NCBI RefSeq assembly: GCF_018967845.1
Contig: NZ_JAHLZZ010000001.1
Span: 4,154,001 to 4,218,000, forward strand
DNA from: Hymenobacter siberiensis
Lineage (GTDB): Bacteria; Bacteroidota; Bacteroidia; Cytophagales; Hymenobacteraceae
Reading direction: 5' to 3'
Length of the DNA stretch: 64,000 bases
Part shown: positions 25,459-34,012 of the stretch, in pieces
How positions within the stretch are numbered: the first letter of the stretch is position 1
Layout: the number at the start of each line of letters is the position of its first letter
Position numbers and translations under genes: made by a program
The notes under the pieces: generated by a model
What the model saw: the letters and a program-made list of their open reading frames with translations, nothing else
Databases searched by the model: none
What the model was told of the DNA's origin: nothing

Positions 25459-26328
25459 TTAGCGAGGCACGGCGGCCCCAGCGGGCGCGAATTCGGCGGC
25501 GGAGTGCTCGCCGATGGCGCGGTGGCCGGCCAGCAGCTTTTTGTTGCCGGGGCCGCCGTACACTTCCACAAACAGGGTGAACGGGCCATCGGGCAGCGGC
25601 CCCATGGGCAACTGCCCGGCGACGCTGGTGGGGCGGCCTGATTGGGGCGTGAGGGTGGCGTCGGCGTCGGCGGCTGAGCCGTCGGGGGTGGTGAGGTGGT
25701 AGTGCACGCGCAGGGCCTGGCCCACGGGCGCATTATGCAATTCGGTGTAGAAGAACACGTTATCAGCCCCCCGGCCGTAGCTGCCACCAGGCGCACGAGT
25801 GAGGCGGTAGCCACCCCGGGCGAAATTATCATCGCCCCCGCTGCGGGCGGCGGGGCGCGAGAGCAGCACCACATCGGTCAGAAACGGACCAGCCGGCGCT
25901 TCCAGCACCAGCGGCTTTTCCACGACGGTTTCGCTACCGGTGCTGCGGTATTGGTCTTTCAAGGTGCCGCGCAGGGTGTATTTGCCATCGGGCAGCAGGA
26001 TGCGCTTGAGGAAGCTCTGCGGGTTTTTGATGGCAATAGTAGTATCGGTGAGCACCGGCGGCTTCAGGGTGATGACTTCGTGATAGGCGGAGGAGCCGTC
26101 GGCTTTCAAAATATCGAGGGTGACGAGGGCCGACGACTGAAACGCCTTGGGGGCCCGCTGCCGGTACATGAGCGACTGCGTGGGCACGGTCACGTAGATT
26201 TCCACTTCAGCCCCTTTCTCCACCTTATTCAGGTTGCGAAAGCGGGCCACGTCGAGCAGCAGCAGCGGCGGGCCGGCCTGGGCGGCCAGCGCGGCGAGGA
26301 CAATAAGGCAGGTCAGCAGGTAGCGCAT
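25459..26328 (-). CDS. Secreted protein of unknown function, operon with the acyltransferase
   Basis: 289 residues from ATG 26328 (MRYLLTCLIVLAALAAQAG), which gives a standard signal peptide. The mature part looks like two beta-sandwich modules: residues about 25-140 (KGAEVEIYVTVPTQSL..., LVTLDILKADG) and about 150-270 (FLTDVVLLSRPA, LHNAPVGQALRVHYHLTTPDG). This resembles the N-terminal region of GWxTD-type proteins, but no GWxTD motif is seen, so I do not assign a function. It is likely periplasmic. It is first in a two-gene operon, and its promoter lies so close to the ATG that the mRNA may be leaderless. Confidence 0.78.
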   Translation of the reverse strand: MRYLLTCLIVLAALAAQAGPPLLLLDVARFRNLNKVEKGAEVEIYVTVPTQSLMYRQRAPKAFQSSALVTLDILKADGSSAYHEVITLKPPVLTDTTIAIKNPQSFLKRILLPDGKYTLRGTLKDQYRSTGSETVVEKPLVLEAPAGPFLTDVVLLSRPAARSGGDDNFARGGYRLTRAPGGSYGRGADNVFFYTELHNAPVGQALRVHYHLTTPDGSAADADATLTPQSGRPTSVAGQLPMGPLPDGPFTLFVEVYGGPGNKKLLAGHRAIGEHSAAEFAPAGAAVPR

Positions 26329-26332
26329 GGAG

Positions 26333-26340
26333 CAAAAGTA
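26333..26340 (-). promoter_or_regulatory. Candidate -7 element (TACTTTTG) almost touching the start codon
   Basis: Exact TAnnTTTG match on the minus strand. Only 4 bp separate its last G from the ATG at 26328. Since transcription usually begins a few bases after this element, the transcript may start at or next to the ATG. Confidence 0.5.
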
Positions 26341-26495
26341 CGGTGGGAGATGGGAGGGTATCCGGAATGTGCCAAGACATCTGCAGAACCGTGCCGTTCT
26401 TTGTGCCTTCCTCCCATTCGCTGCCACGACTTAAGATTAACTTAATTTGCCGGTTGCGGCAAACTTTCGCCCGGCCCGGCCGTTTCTCCCCCGAT

Positions 26496-26912
26496 ATGCG
26501 CGCACCACTTGCCTTCTTTCTGGGAATACTGATGCTGCTGGGCAGCTTCGTGCCCGAGAATGATTTGGGCGAGCTGGCCAAGCTGCCGCAGCTGGTCGAG
26601 CATTACCAATACCACCACTCGGCGGCGGGCGGCGGGCTGAATTTCGGCCAGTTCATTGCCGAGCATTACGGCGCGGGCACCAAGCATTATGCCGGCTGTA
26701 CGCTCTCGCCGCGCCACCAGCAGGACCACCACAATCTGCCCCTGCGCTGCCACCACGGCTGCGTCACGCTCAGTTTTGTGGTAGCTCCCGTTATCCGGCT
26801 GGTATTTGCGACCCGGCCCGAAACGGCCGTTGCGCCGGCCTATCGCGCTGCAGCCGCGCCGCGCTACGCCTTCACTTTCGGCAGCTTGCTGGGCCAGCCG
26901 CCCCGAGCCTAG
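26496..26912 (+). CDS. Small His/Cys-rich protein preceding a metal efflux pump
   Basis: 138 residues from ATG 26496 (MRAPLAFFLGILMLLGSFVP), a signal-like hydrophobic start. The centre is unusually rich in possible metal ligands: EHYQYHHSAAGG, AEHYGAGTKHYAGC, SPRHQQDHHNLPLRCHHGC. The C-terminal third is Ala/Arg/Pro-rich. It lies 148 bp upstream of the CusA-type pump on the same strand, a place where Bacteroidota often carry small predicted metal-binding proteins. A periplasmic metal chaperone or sensor is possible, but this is inference from composition and context only. Confidence 0.65.
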   Translation: MRAPLAFFLGILMLLGSFVPENDLGELAKLPQLVEHYQYHHSAAGGGLNFGQFIAEHYGAGTKHYAGCTLSPRHQQDHHNLPLRCHHGCVTLSFVVAPVIRLVFATRPETAVAPAYRAAAAPRYAFTFGSLLGQPPRA

Positions 26913-27060
26913 CCCAGCCGCGCCCCCGGACGCAGTGTGCCCGTGCCTAAATCGGCTCCGGCTCCGAATTTCGGTCCCCTCCCCTCTCTTATTGGATTTT
27001 TAGCGCCTTCCGGGCCGGCCACTGGCTGCGTCTGGACGACGCGACCTTACACCGTATCGC

Positions 27061-30000
27061 ATGATTTCGGCAATTGTTAATTTCAGCATTCGTAATAAGC
27101 TGCTGGTGGCCCTCATGCTGACTGGGCTGGTAGCCTGGGGCGTGTTTTCGGCGGCCAGCCTGCCGCTCGATGCCATTCCGGATGTTACCAACAACCAAGT
27201 CCAGGTTATCACGCAAAGCCCCGCGCTAGCGGCGCAGGAAGTGGAGCAGCTCATCACCGTGCCGCTCGAACTACAGCTGCGCACCATCCCGGGCGTCACG
27301 GAAATCCGGTCTATTTCCCGCTTCGGGCTGTCGGTGATTACCGTGGTGTTTGAGGAAGACGTGGACACCTACCACACCCGGCAGCTGGTAGCCGAGAAGC
27401 TCAAAGTGGCCGAGGCCGACCTCGGGCAGGGCATTGGCTCGCCGGGCATGGCCCCCATCACCACCGGCCTGGGCGAGATTTATCAGTACACCATCAAAGT
27501 TAAAAAAGGCTACGAGAAACAGTATGGCCTGGCCCAGCTGCGCGAGGTGCAGGACTGGCTGGTTAAGCGCCGCCTGGCCGGCGTGAACGGCGTGGTGGAC
27601 GTGAGCAGCTTCGGCGGCTACGTGCGGCAGTACGAGGTGAGCGTGGACCCGGCCCGCCTGGCCGGAGCGGGGGTGAGCATGGCCGAACTCTACGAAGCCC
27701 TGCAGGCCAACAATGGCAACGCCGGCGGCAGCTACCTGGAGCGCGGCCCCCGGGCGTTTTTCATTCGGGGCGAGGGGCGGGCCACGTCGTTGCAGGACAT
27801 CGGCAACATTGTGGTGAAGCCCGTGGCTACTGCTGGTAAAGGGAGCGCGCCGCTGCTGGTGCGCGACGTAGCGGCCGTGCGCTTCGGCCACGCCGTGCGC
27901 TACGGGGCCATGGACCGCGACGGCCTGGGCGAAACCGTGGGTGGCGTGGTGCTCATGCTGAAAGGCGCCAGCTCCGAAGTGACCATTAAAAACGTGAAGG
28001 CACGGGTGGCTGAAATTCAGCAATCAATGCCCAAAGGCCTCGAAATAGAGCCCTTCCTCGACCGCACCAAGCTGGTGGACAAGGCCATTCACACCGTGGT
28101 GAAGAACCTGATTGAGGGCGGCGTGATTGTGGTGCTGGTGCTGCTGCTGCTGCTCGGCAACCTGCGGGCCGGGCTGGTGGTGGCGGGCATGATTCCGCTC
28201 TGTATGCTCTTCGCGCTGGGCATGATGCGGACCTTCGGCGTATCGGCTAATTTAATGAGCCTGGGGGCCTTGGACTTTGGTCTCATCGTGGACGGGGCCG
28301 TGATTATCGTGGAAGCCGTCATTGCTCACCTGTTGCACGAGCGCCTCAAAGCCGCCCACGAAACCATGGACGACATCACCGAGGGCGTGACCAACAGGCT
28401 CATGCGCTCGGCCCTGTTTGGCCAGCTCATCATCCTGATTGTGTACCTGCCCATCCTCTCGCTCACGGGCGTGGAGGGCAAGATGTTCCGCCCCATGGCG
28501 CTCACTGTGAGCTTCGCCATTCTGGGCGCCATGATTATGTGCCTGACCTACGTGCCGGCCGTCACGGCCTGGGCCCTGAAGAAGAATATCAGCGAAAAAC
28601 CCAACCTGGCCGACCGCATTGTGGGCTTTCTGCACAAGCTGTACGACCCCATTATTCGGGCGGCGCTGGGGGTGCGCTGGCTGGTGGTGGGCGTGGCCCT
28701 GGGGCTGCTGATGCTGGGCGGCTTCGTTTTTTCGCGGTTGGGCGGTGAGTTTATTCCGCAGCTCGACGAGGGCGATTTTGCGATGAACGTGACGCTGGCC
28801 CCGGGCTCATCTCTGGAAGAAAGCATCCTGCTCACAAGCCGGATTCAGCGCATTCTGAAGAGCAAATTCCCGGAAGTCATTCAGATTGTGGGCAAAATCG
28901 GTACCTCGGAAATCCCTACCGACCCCATGTCGCTGGAAGACTCCGACCAGATGATTATCCTGAAAGACCACGCCGACTGGACCAGCGCCAGCACCCGTGA
29001 GGAGCTGGCCAACAAGATGCAGGCCGCCCTGGCCGGCGTGCCGGGCGTGAGCCTGGAGTTTCAGCAGCCCATTCAGATGCGATTCAACGAGTTGATTTCG
29101 GGCGTGAAGTCGGACGTGTCGGTAAAGATTTACGGCGACGACCTCGACATCCTGAAAGCCAAGGCCGACGAGGCTGCCGCGCTCATTGCCCCGCTGCAAG
29201 GAGTGGGCGACATTAAAGTGGAGCAAATCATCGGCCTGCCCCAGCTGCGCGTGACCTACGACCGCGCCAAGCTGGCCCAGTACGGCCTGCGCGTGCGGGA
29301 CCTGAACACGCTGCTGCAAACTGCTTTTGCGGGCCAGACCACCGGCCAGGTATACGAAGGCGAGCGCCGCTTCGACCTCGTGCTGCGCCTCGATTCGCTG
29401 CACCGCCGCGGCCCCGACGACCTCAACCAACTCCTGGTGTCGCTGCCCGGCGGCAGCCAGATTCCCCTCAGCGCCGTGGCTACCGTGGCCCTGAAACCAG
29501 CCCCGGCCCAAATCTCCCGCGACGACGCCCGCCGCCGCGTCAACATCGGCGTGAACGTGCGAGGCCGCGACGTGCAGAGCTTGGTGCAGGACATCCAGGG
29601 CAAGCTGAAAAGTGGCCTGCGCCTGCCCGCCGGCTACAGCATTGTGTACGGGGGCCAGTTTGAGAACCTGAACCACGCCAAGGCCCGCCTGGCCGTGGCC
29701 GTGCCGGTGTCACTAGTCCTGATTTTCATGCTCCTATTCCTGGCTTTCCGCTCGGTGAAGGAGGCGTTGCTGATTTTTACGGGTATTCCGCTGGCGGCCA
29801 TTGGCGGCGTGCTGGCGCTGGGCATTCGGGGAATGCCGTTCAGTATCTCGGCCGGCGTGGGCTTTATCGCCCTGTTTGGCGTAGCTGTTTTGAACGGCAT
29901 CGTACTGGTAGCCAGCCTCAACGAGCTGGCCACGGCCGGCGTGCACAAAGTACGCGAGCGGGTGCTGCGCGCCACTGAGGAGCGGTTCCGGCCGGTGCTG

Positions 30001-31647
30001 CTCACGGCGGCGGTAGCCTCGCTGGGCTTCCTGCCCATGGCACTGTCCGGCTCGGCCGGCGCGGAAGTGCAAAAGCCATTGGCCACCGTAGTTATCGGCG
30101 GGCTGATTACAGCCACGTTGCTCACACTGGTAGTGCTGCCGGTGCTCTACACCTTTTTTATGAAAGACGAGGAGCCCAGCCCCGAAGTAGCCGCTGAAGA
30201 AGCGGAGGAGGCAAAAATCAAAGAAGAAACCGGCGGCGAGCCCGCCGCTGCAACTGATGAAAAGTCGGATTCGCCGGAAGGCAGATCGAAGCCGGCCAAC
30301 CAACCCAAAACCGAAGCTGAGCGCGTGGCCGAAGAAAAAGCAGAACTGGAAAAGAAAAAAGCCGAAGCCTCAAAACCAGCTAACCCTGATTCCAAAGATG
30401 CTGGCACGGCAGGAGCAACAGGTGTTTCGGCAGTGGTCTTGCTGCTGGTAGCCCTGGCCGCCCTGCTGCCCGCTACTGCCCGCGCCCAAAAAGCGCCGAC
30501 CGATGCGCCGCTCAGCATCTCGCAAGCGCTGAATACCGGCCTGGCGCAGAACCCGCTGGTGCAGTCGACCAACCTACAGGCCCAGCAGCAGGCGGCGCTG
30601 ACCCGCACCGGTTACGACCTGCCCCGCCTGGTGTTCGACTACCAGTTCGGCCAGATTTCGGGCCCGCTCAACGACCATAGCTTCAACGTGCTGCAGCAGT
30701 CGGCTTTCCCTACCATTTACGGAGCCCAGCGCCAGGTGCTGCAAACCACGGCCGAGGTCGGCACCATCCGTGCCCGCGCCCAGCGCCGGGAGCTGAGCCG
30801 CAGCATCCGCTCGGGCTACTATAACCTGCTGGTGACCTACCGCCTCGCGGCCCTGCTGCGCCGGCAGGACAGCCTGTACCAACGCGCCGCCCGCGCCGCC
30901 CGCATCCGCTACCAGGTGGGCGAAACCAACCGGCTGGCGCAGGTGTCGGCCGAGGCCCGCGCCCGCGAGCTGCAAAACCGCCTCGCCACCCTGCGCTCCG
31001 AGCTGCTGGTGCAGCGCCGCCAGCTGGCCCTGCTGCTGGGCCAGCCCAATCTGGCCAGCATCGACACCACCGCCAGCCCCCGCGCCGTGCTGCTGGCCGC
31101 CGACACGGCCTCTCTCACGCCCGCCGTCAACCCCACGCTGGCCCTTTATCAGCAGCAGCTCACCCTCAGCCAGCAGCAAAGCCACCTCGAAAAGCTCCGC
31201 CGCCTGCCCGACCTGCGCGCCGGCTACTTCAACCAGACCATTAATAAAGAGCGGAGCTTCAGCGTAGCTCAGGCCGGCATTGCGGTGCCGCTGCTGGGCG
31301 GTGCCCAGCGTGCCCGCATCGCCGCCGCCAAAATCGGCGAGGAAGCCGCTCAGGTGCAGCTGGCTTATGCCAACACGCAATTCAGCACCCAGCTCAGCAC
31401 CCTACGCCAGCAGCTGGCCCGCGCCCAGGCCTCGCTGCTTTATTACGAGAACTACGGGCTGCCACAAGCCCGCCTTATCCTCGACACGGCCGAAAAGAGC
31501 TTCCGCGCCGGCGATATCGAGTACGTGGAATACGTGGTGAACACCCAGCCCGCCTGGCAGATTCAGGAGGCCTATTTCGAGCAGCTGCGCCAATATAATG
31601 AGCTGGTGGCCAACATTCAGGCCCTGGCCGGGACTGATGCGCCTTGA
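27061..31647 (+). CDS. CusA/CzcA-type heavy-metal RND pump fused to a TolC-family channel
   Basis: 1528 residues. Residues 1 to about 1033 are a complete metal-type RND pump: NQVQVITQSPALAAQEVE, TM4 motif LGALDFGLIVDGAVIIVEA with the metal-pump Asp, and the second half ending TLVVLPVLYTFFM. Residues about 1034-1120 are a highly charged Glu/Lys/Ala linker (EEAEEAKIKEE, AERVAEEKAELEKKK). Residues about 1121-1143 form a hydrophobic segment ending LLPATARAQ, like an internal signal peptide. Residues about 1145-1528 are a TolC/CusC outer-membrane factor (SISQALNTGLAQNPLVQ). Such fusions are known in Bacteroidota. The junction implies cleavage so that the channel reaches the outer membrane. The partner adaptor is downstream. 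Confidence 0.93.
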   Translation: MISAIVNFSIRNKLLVALMLTGLVAWGVFSAASLPLDAIPDVTNNQVQVITQSPALAAQEVEQLITVPLELQLRTIPGVTEIRSISRFGLSVITVVFEEDVDTYHTRQLVAEKLKVAEADLGQGIGSPGMAPITTGLGEIYQYTIKVKKGYEKQYGLAQLREVQDWLVKRRLAGVNGVVDVSSFGGYVRQYEVSVDPARLAGAGVSMAELYEALQANNGNAGGSYLERGPRAFFIRGEGRATSLQDIGNIVVKPVATAGKGSAPLLVRDVAAVRFGHAVRYGAMDRDGLGETVGGVVLMLKGASSEVTIKNVKARVAEIQQSMPKGLEIEPFLDRTKLVDKAIHTVVKNLIEGGVIVVLVLLLLLGNLRAGLVVAGMIPLCMLFALGMMRTFGVSANLMSLGALDFGLIVDGAVIIVEAVIAHLLHERLKAAHETMDDITEGVTNRLMRSALFGQLIILIVYLPILSLTGVEGKMFRPMALTVSFAILGAMIMCLTYVPAVTAWALKKNISEKPNLADRIVGFLHKLYDPIIRAALGVRWLVVGVALGLLMLGGFVFSRLGGEFIPQLDEGDFAMNVTLAPGSSLEESILLTSRIQRILKSKFPEVIQIVGKIGTSEIPTDPMSLEDSDQMIILKDHADWTSASTREELANKMQAALAGVPGVSLEFQQPIQMRFNELISGVKSDVSVKIYGDDLDILKAKADEAAALIAPLQGVGDIKVEQIIGLPQLRVTYDRAKLAQYGLRVRDLNTLLQTAFAGQTTGQVYEGERRFDLVLRLDSLHRRGPDDLNQLLVSLPGGSQIPLSAVATVALKPAPAQISRDDARRRVNIGVNVRGRDVQSLVQDIQGKLKSGLRLPAGYSIVYGGQFENLNHAKARLAVAVPVSLVLIFMLLFLAFRSVKEALLIFTGIPLAAIGGVLALGIRGMPFSISAGVGFIALFGVAVLNGIVLVASLNELATAGVHKVRERVLRATEERFRPVLLTAAVASLGFLPMALSGSAGAEVQKPLATVVIGGLITATLLTLVVLPVLYTFFMKDEEPSPEVAAEEAEEAKIKEETGGEPAAATDEKSDSPEGRSKPANQPKTEAERVAEEKAELEKKKAEASKPANPDSKDAGTAGATGVSAVVLLLVALAALLPATARAQKAPTDAPLSISQALNTGLAQNPLVQSTNLQAQQQAALTRTGYDLPRLVFDYQFGQISGPLNDHSFNVLQQSAFPTIYGAQRQVLQTTAEVGTIRARAQRRELSRSIRSGYYNLLVTYRLAALLRRQDSLYQRAARAARIRYQVGETNRLAQVSAEARARELQNRLATLRSELLVQRRQLALLLGQPNLASIDTTASPRAVLLAADTASLTPAVNPTLALYQQQLTLSQQQSHLEKLRRLPDLRAGYFNQTINKERSFSVAQAGIAVPLLGGAQRARIAAAKIGEEAAQVQLAYANTQFSTQLSTLRQQLARAQASLLYYENYGLPQARLILDTAEKSFRAGDIEYVEYVVNTQPAWQIQEAYFEQLRQYNELVANIQALAGTDAP

Positions 31648-31667
31648 TTTAGTTGACAGACAAAAAG

Positions 31668-31770
31668 AACGTCATGCTGAGCGCAGCCGAAGCATCTCGC
31701 GTGCAGCAGCAATCAAGATTATGGCAACGATGCGAGCGCGATGCTTCGGCTGCGCTCAGCATGACTGTTC
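31668..31770. repeat. Inverted repeat element, GTCATGC family
   Basis: Left arm GAACGTCATGCTGAGC...GCATCTCGC and right arm GCGCGATGCTTCGG...GCTCAGCATGACTGTTC pair nearly perfectly around an A/T-richer loop. It fills most of the 150-bp gap between the CusA-type fusion and the CusB-type adaptor gene. Confidence 0.85.
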
Positions 31771-31797
31771 CGATAAACTCATAGAGAAACCCCTCCC

Positions 31798-32982
31798 ATG
31801 AAATTCCTCCCCTACGCCGCCCTCCTCCCCTTCCTCGCCGCCTGCGGCAGCAAAGCCGACGAAGCTGCCGACAAGCCCGCCCCCCCCCCCTCCCGGGCCC
31901 CCAACGAAGTTTTCCTCAGCAAAATCCAGATGCAGGCGGCCGGCATCGAGCTCGGCACCTTCACCCGGCGCGACCTCGGCACCGAGGTGCAGGCCACGGG
32001 CCAGATTGACGTGCCGCCCAGCCACCGCGTATCCGTCACGGCCATTATGGGCGGCTACGTGCAGCAGTTGCCAGTGCTGCCCGGCCAGTTTGTGAAGCGC
32101 GGCAGCGTGCTCGCCACCCTGCGCAGCCCCGACTACCTCAAGCTACAGCAGGACTACCTCCAGAGCCAGGCCCGCATCGTATTTCTCCAACAGGAAACCA
32201 GCCGCCAGCAAATCCTCAACGACGAAGACGTGGGCGCGCGGCGCAAGCTGCAGCAGGCGGCTTCCGAGCTGCGCACCGAGCAGGCCGCCGCTGGCAGCCT
32301 TGCCGCCCAGCTCCGCCTCATTGGTCTGAACCCGGGGCGCATCACCCCGGGCAACATCCGGCCTAGCGTGCCGCTCATCGCGCCCATTGGCGGCTACGTG
32401 AAGGCCGTACTGGTGAACCCCGGCCAGTTCGTCAACCCACAGGATGTGCTGATTGAGTTGGTCGACCGCTCCGATTTGCACCTTGAGCTGAAAGTTTTTG
32501 AGCGCGATATCGCCAAAGTGAAAGTGAACCAGGACATTCTCTTCACCGTGCCGGCCCAGGGCGCGGGAACCCGGCCCCTGCCCGCCACCGTCTTCCTCGT
32601 GGGCAAAGCCTTCGACGACGGTGGCCACACGGTGAGCGTGCACGCCCACCTGCACGACACCGGCCCCGATGCCGCCGCCGCCGCCACCCTGCTGCCCGGC
32701 CAATACGTCAGTGCCCGCATCATCACCGGCCGCACGCCCCAGCGCACCCTGCCCGAAGATGCCCTCGTGCCCGGCGGCGAAGTCAGCTACGCTTATTACC
32801 AGGTAAAATCTGATGCCAAGGGCAGCACGTTCCGCCGCTTCAGCCTCCGGCCCGGCGCCACCGACCAGGGCCAGGTAGCCGTGCGCCCGCTGGATAAGCT
32901 GGCCGATACTACGCACCTGGTAGTTAAGGGTGCTTATTTTTTGGATGCTGAACGGAGCAAAGGCCAAAGCGGCGACGAGTAA
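31798..32982 (+). CDS. CusB/CzcB-type efflux adaptor, lipoprotein
   Basis: 394 residues. N-terminal lipoprotein signal with lipobox LAAC (LLPFLAACGSKAD). A barrel-sandwich lipoyl region (VTAIMGGYVQQLPVLPGQFVKRGSVLATL), an alpha-hairpin (DYLKLQQDYLQSQARIVFLQQET), then the second lipoyl half (PLIAPIGGYVKAVLVNPGQFVNPQDVLIELVD) and a beta-barrel follow. It completes the tripartite heavy-metal pump with the upstream CusA-CusC fusion. The N-terminal linker contains a run of eleven C at 31880-31890, so slippage would shift the frame just after the lipobox. Confidence 0.92.
   Translation: MKFLPYAALLPFLAACGSKADEAADKPAPPPSRAPNEVFLSKIQMQAAGIELGTFTRRDLGTEVQATGQIDVPPSHRVSVTAIMGGYVQQLPVLPGQFVKRGSVLATLRSPDYLKLQQDYLQSQARIVFLQQETSRQQILNDEDVGARRKLQQAASELRTEQAAAGSLAAQLRLIGLNPGRITPGNIRPSVPLIAPIGGYVKAVLVNPGQFVNPQDVLIELVDRSDLHLELKVFERDIAKVKVNQDILFTVPAQGAGTRPLPATVFLVGKAFDDGGHTVSVHAHLHDTGPDAAAAATLLPGQYVSARIITGRTPQRTLPEDALVPGGEVSYAYYQVKSDAKGSTFRRFSLRPGATDQGQVAVRPLDKLADTTHLVVKGAYFLDAERSKGQSGDE
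31880..31890 (+). repeat. Poly-C tract (C11) in the CusB-type gene
   Basis: Eleven consecutive C encode part of the APPPS linker, about 28 codons after the start. Gain or loss of one C ends translation of the adaptor, as in phase-variable contingency genes. Confidence 0.8.
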
Positions 32983-33000
32983 AAGCAACGTCAGCAAATA

Positions 33001-33106
33001 GAACGTCATGCCGAGCGTAGCCGAGGCATCTCGCGGGCAGTAGTAACTCAATCGATTGGATTTCTCCCCCCTGCGAGATGCCTCGGCTACGCTCGGCATG
33101 ACGTTC
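33001..33106. repeat. Inverted repeat element, GTCATGC family
   Basis: Arms GAACGTCATGCCGAGCGTAG...GCATCTCGC and GCGAGATGCCTCGGCTACGC...CATGACGTTC pair almost perfectly. It lies between the CusB-type gene and wbqC. Confidence 0.85.
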
Positions 33107-33148
33107 TTTTACATTATCCAAGCCCTCCTGCCGCCGCCCGAACGCCCC

Positions 33149-33826
33149 ATGATATTCCTCACCGAGCTCCACTACCACCCGCCCGCCGCCCTTTTCGCGG
33201 CCCTCATGCACGCCGATGGCATCCTCCTCGAAGCCCACGAGCACTACCGCAAGCAAACCTACCGCAACCGCTGCCTTATTCGCACGGCGCAGGGAGTGAA
33301 GCCCCTTACCGTGCCCGTGCTCGACGGCAACCGGGCCGAAAAGGTCAGCGTTTCGGCCATCGAAATCGACTACCGCCAGAACTGGATTCACCAGCACTGG
33401 CGCACACTCCAAACCGCTTACGGCAACAGCCCGTATTTTGAATATTACGCCGACTATCTGCACGATATTTACGTAAGCAAACCAGCGTTGCTTTTCGACT
33501 TAAACCAGCGGTTTTTGCGTTTATTGCTGAAGTGCTTCCGCATTACCCTACCCCTGCACCTCACCACTGAGTACCACGCCTACTACCCTGCGCAGCTTTC
33601 TTCCGAGAATGCTGCGCTTGCTACTCCTTCGCTTATCGCCGACCGGCGCGACTGGCTGACACCCAAAGCCGCCATCAAAACACCCGAACCTGACACTCCG
33701 GCAGTCTCCGGGCTGGTGCAGCCCTATCCGCAGGTGTTTGGCCCAGGTTTTGAGCCCAACCTGAGTGTGCTGGACTTGCTGTTTTCGCAGGGCCCGGCCG
33801 CCGGCAGTTTTTTTAATGTGCGGTAA
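33149..33826 (+). CDS. WbqC-family protein
   Basis: 225 residues from ATG 33149 (MIFLTELHYHPPAALFAALMHAD). Family marks include HEHYRKQTYRNRCLI, GVKPLTVPVLDGNR, IEIDYRQNWIHQHWRTLQTAYGNSPYFEYYADYL and FEPNLSVLDLLFSQGP. WbqC-like proteins occur in O-antigen or surface-sugar loci, where some are thought to take part in sugar or glycine-type transfers; no other polysaccharide genes are present here. The last codons and the TAA stop lie in the left arm of an inverted repeat, so the final Asn-Val-Arg may come from the repeat. Confidence 0.9.
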   Translation: MIFLTELHYHPPAALFAALMHADGILLEAHEHYRKQTYRNRCLIRTAQGVKPLTVPVLDGNRAEKVSVSAIEIDYRQNWIHQHWRTLQTAYGNSPYFEYYADYLHDIYVSKPALLFDLNQRFLRLLLKCFRITLPLHLTTEYHAYYPAQLSSENAALATPSLIADRRDWLTPKAAIKTPEPDTPAVSGLVQPYPQVFGPGFEPNLSVLDLLFSQGPAAGSFFNVR

Positions 33827-33901
33827 GCTTTAGCTTGTCGGCCGACGTAAGACGCATCGACGCCCTTATTTTCCACGGCAAGTTAAAGCTTACCGCACAT
33901 T
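33815..33901. repeat. Inverted repeat element (GTGCGGTAAGCTTTAGCTTG family)
   Basis: Left arm 33815-33837 and right arm 33879-33901 pair over 23 bases with one mismatch. The left arm contains the TAA stop of wbqC. A second copy lies at 44956-45033. Confidence 0.88.
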
Positions 33902-34012
33902 GCCCGAACCTTCGCCCGAACCGGCTTGTTTGTAAGCCATACCGGCCCAACCCGTACATCGTGTTACTCACCCGACGCGGGGCTTATTTGATTTTTCACT
34001 ACGTTTATTGGC

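Noticed and set aside
33149..33826. Surface-polysaccharide locus around wbqC
   Set aside because: Neighbours are a metal adaptor and ClpC; no glycosyltransferase or flippase.
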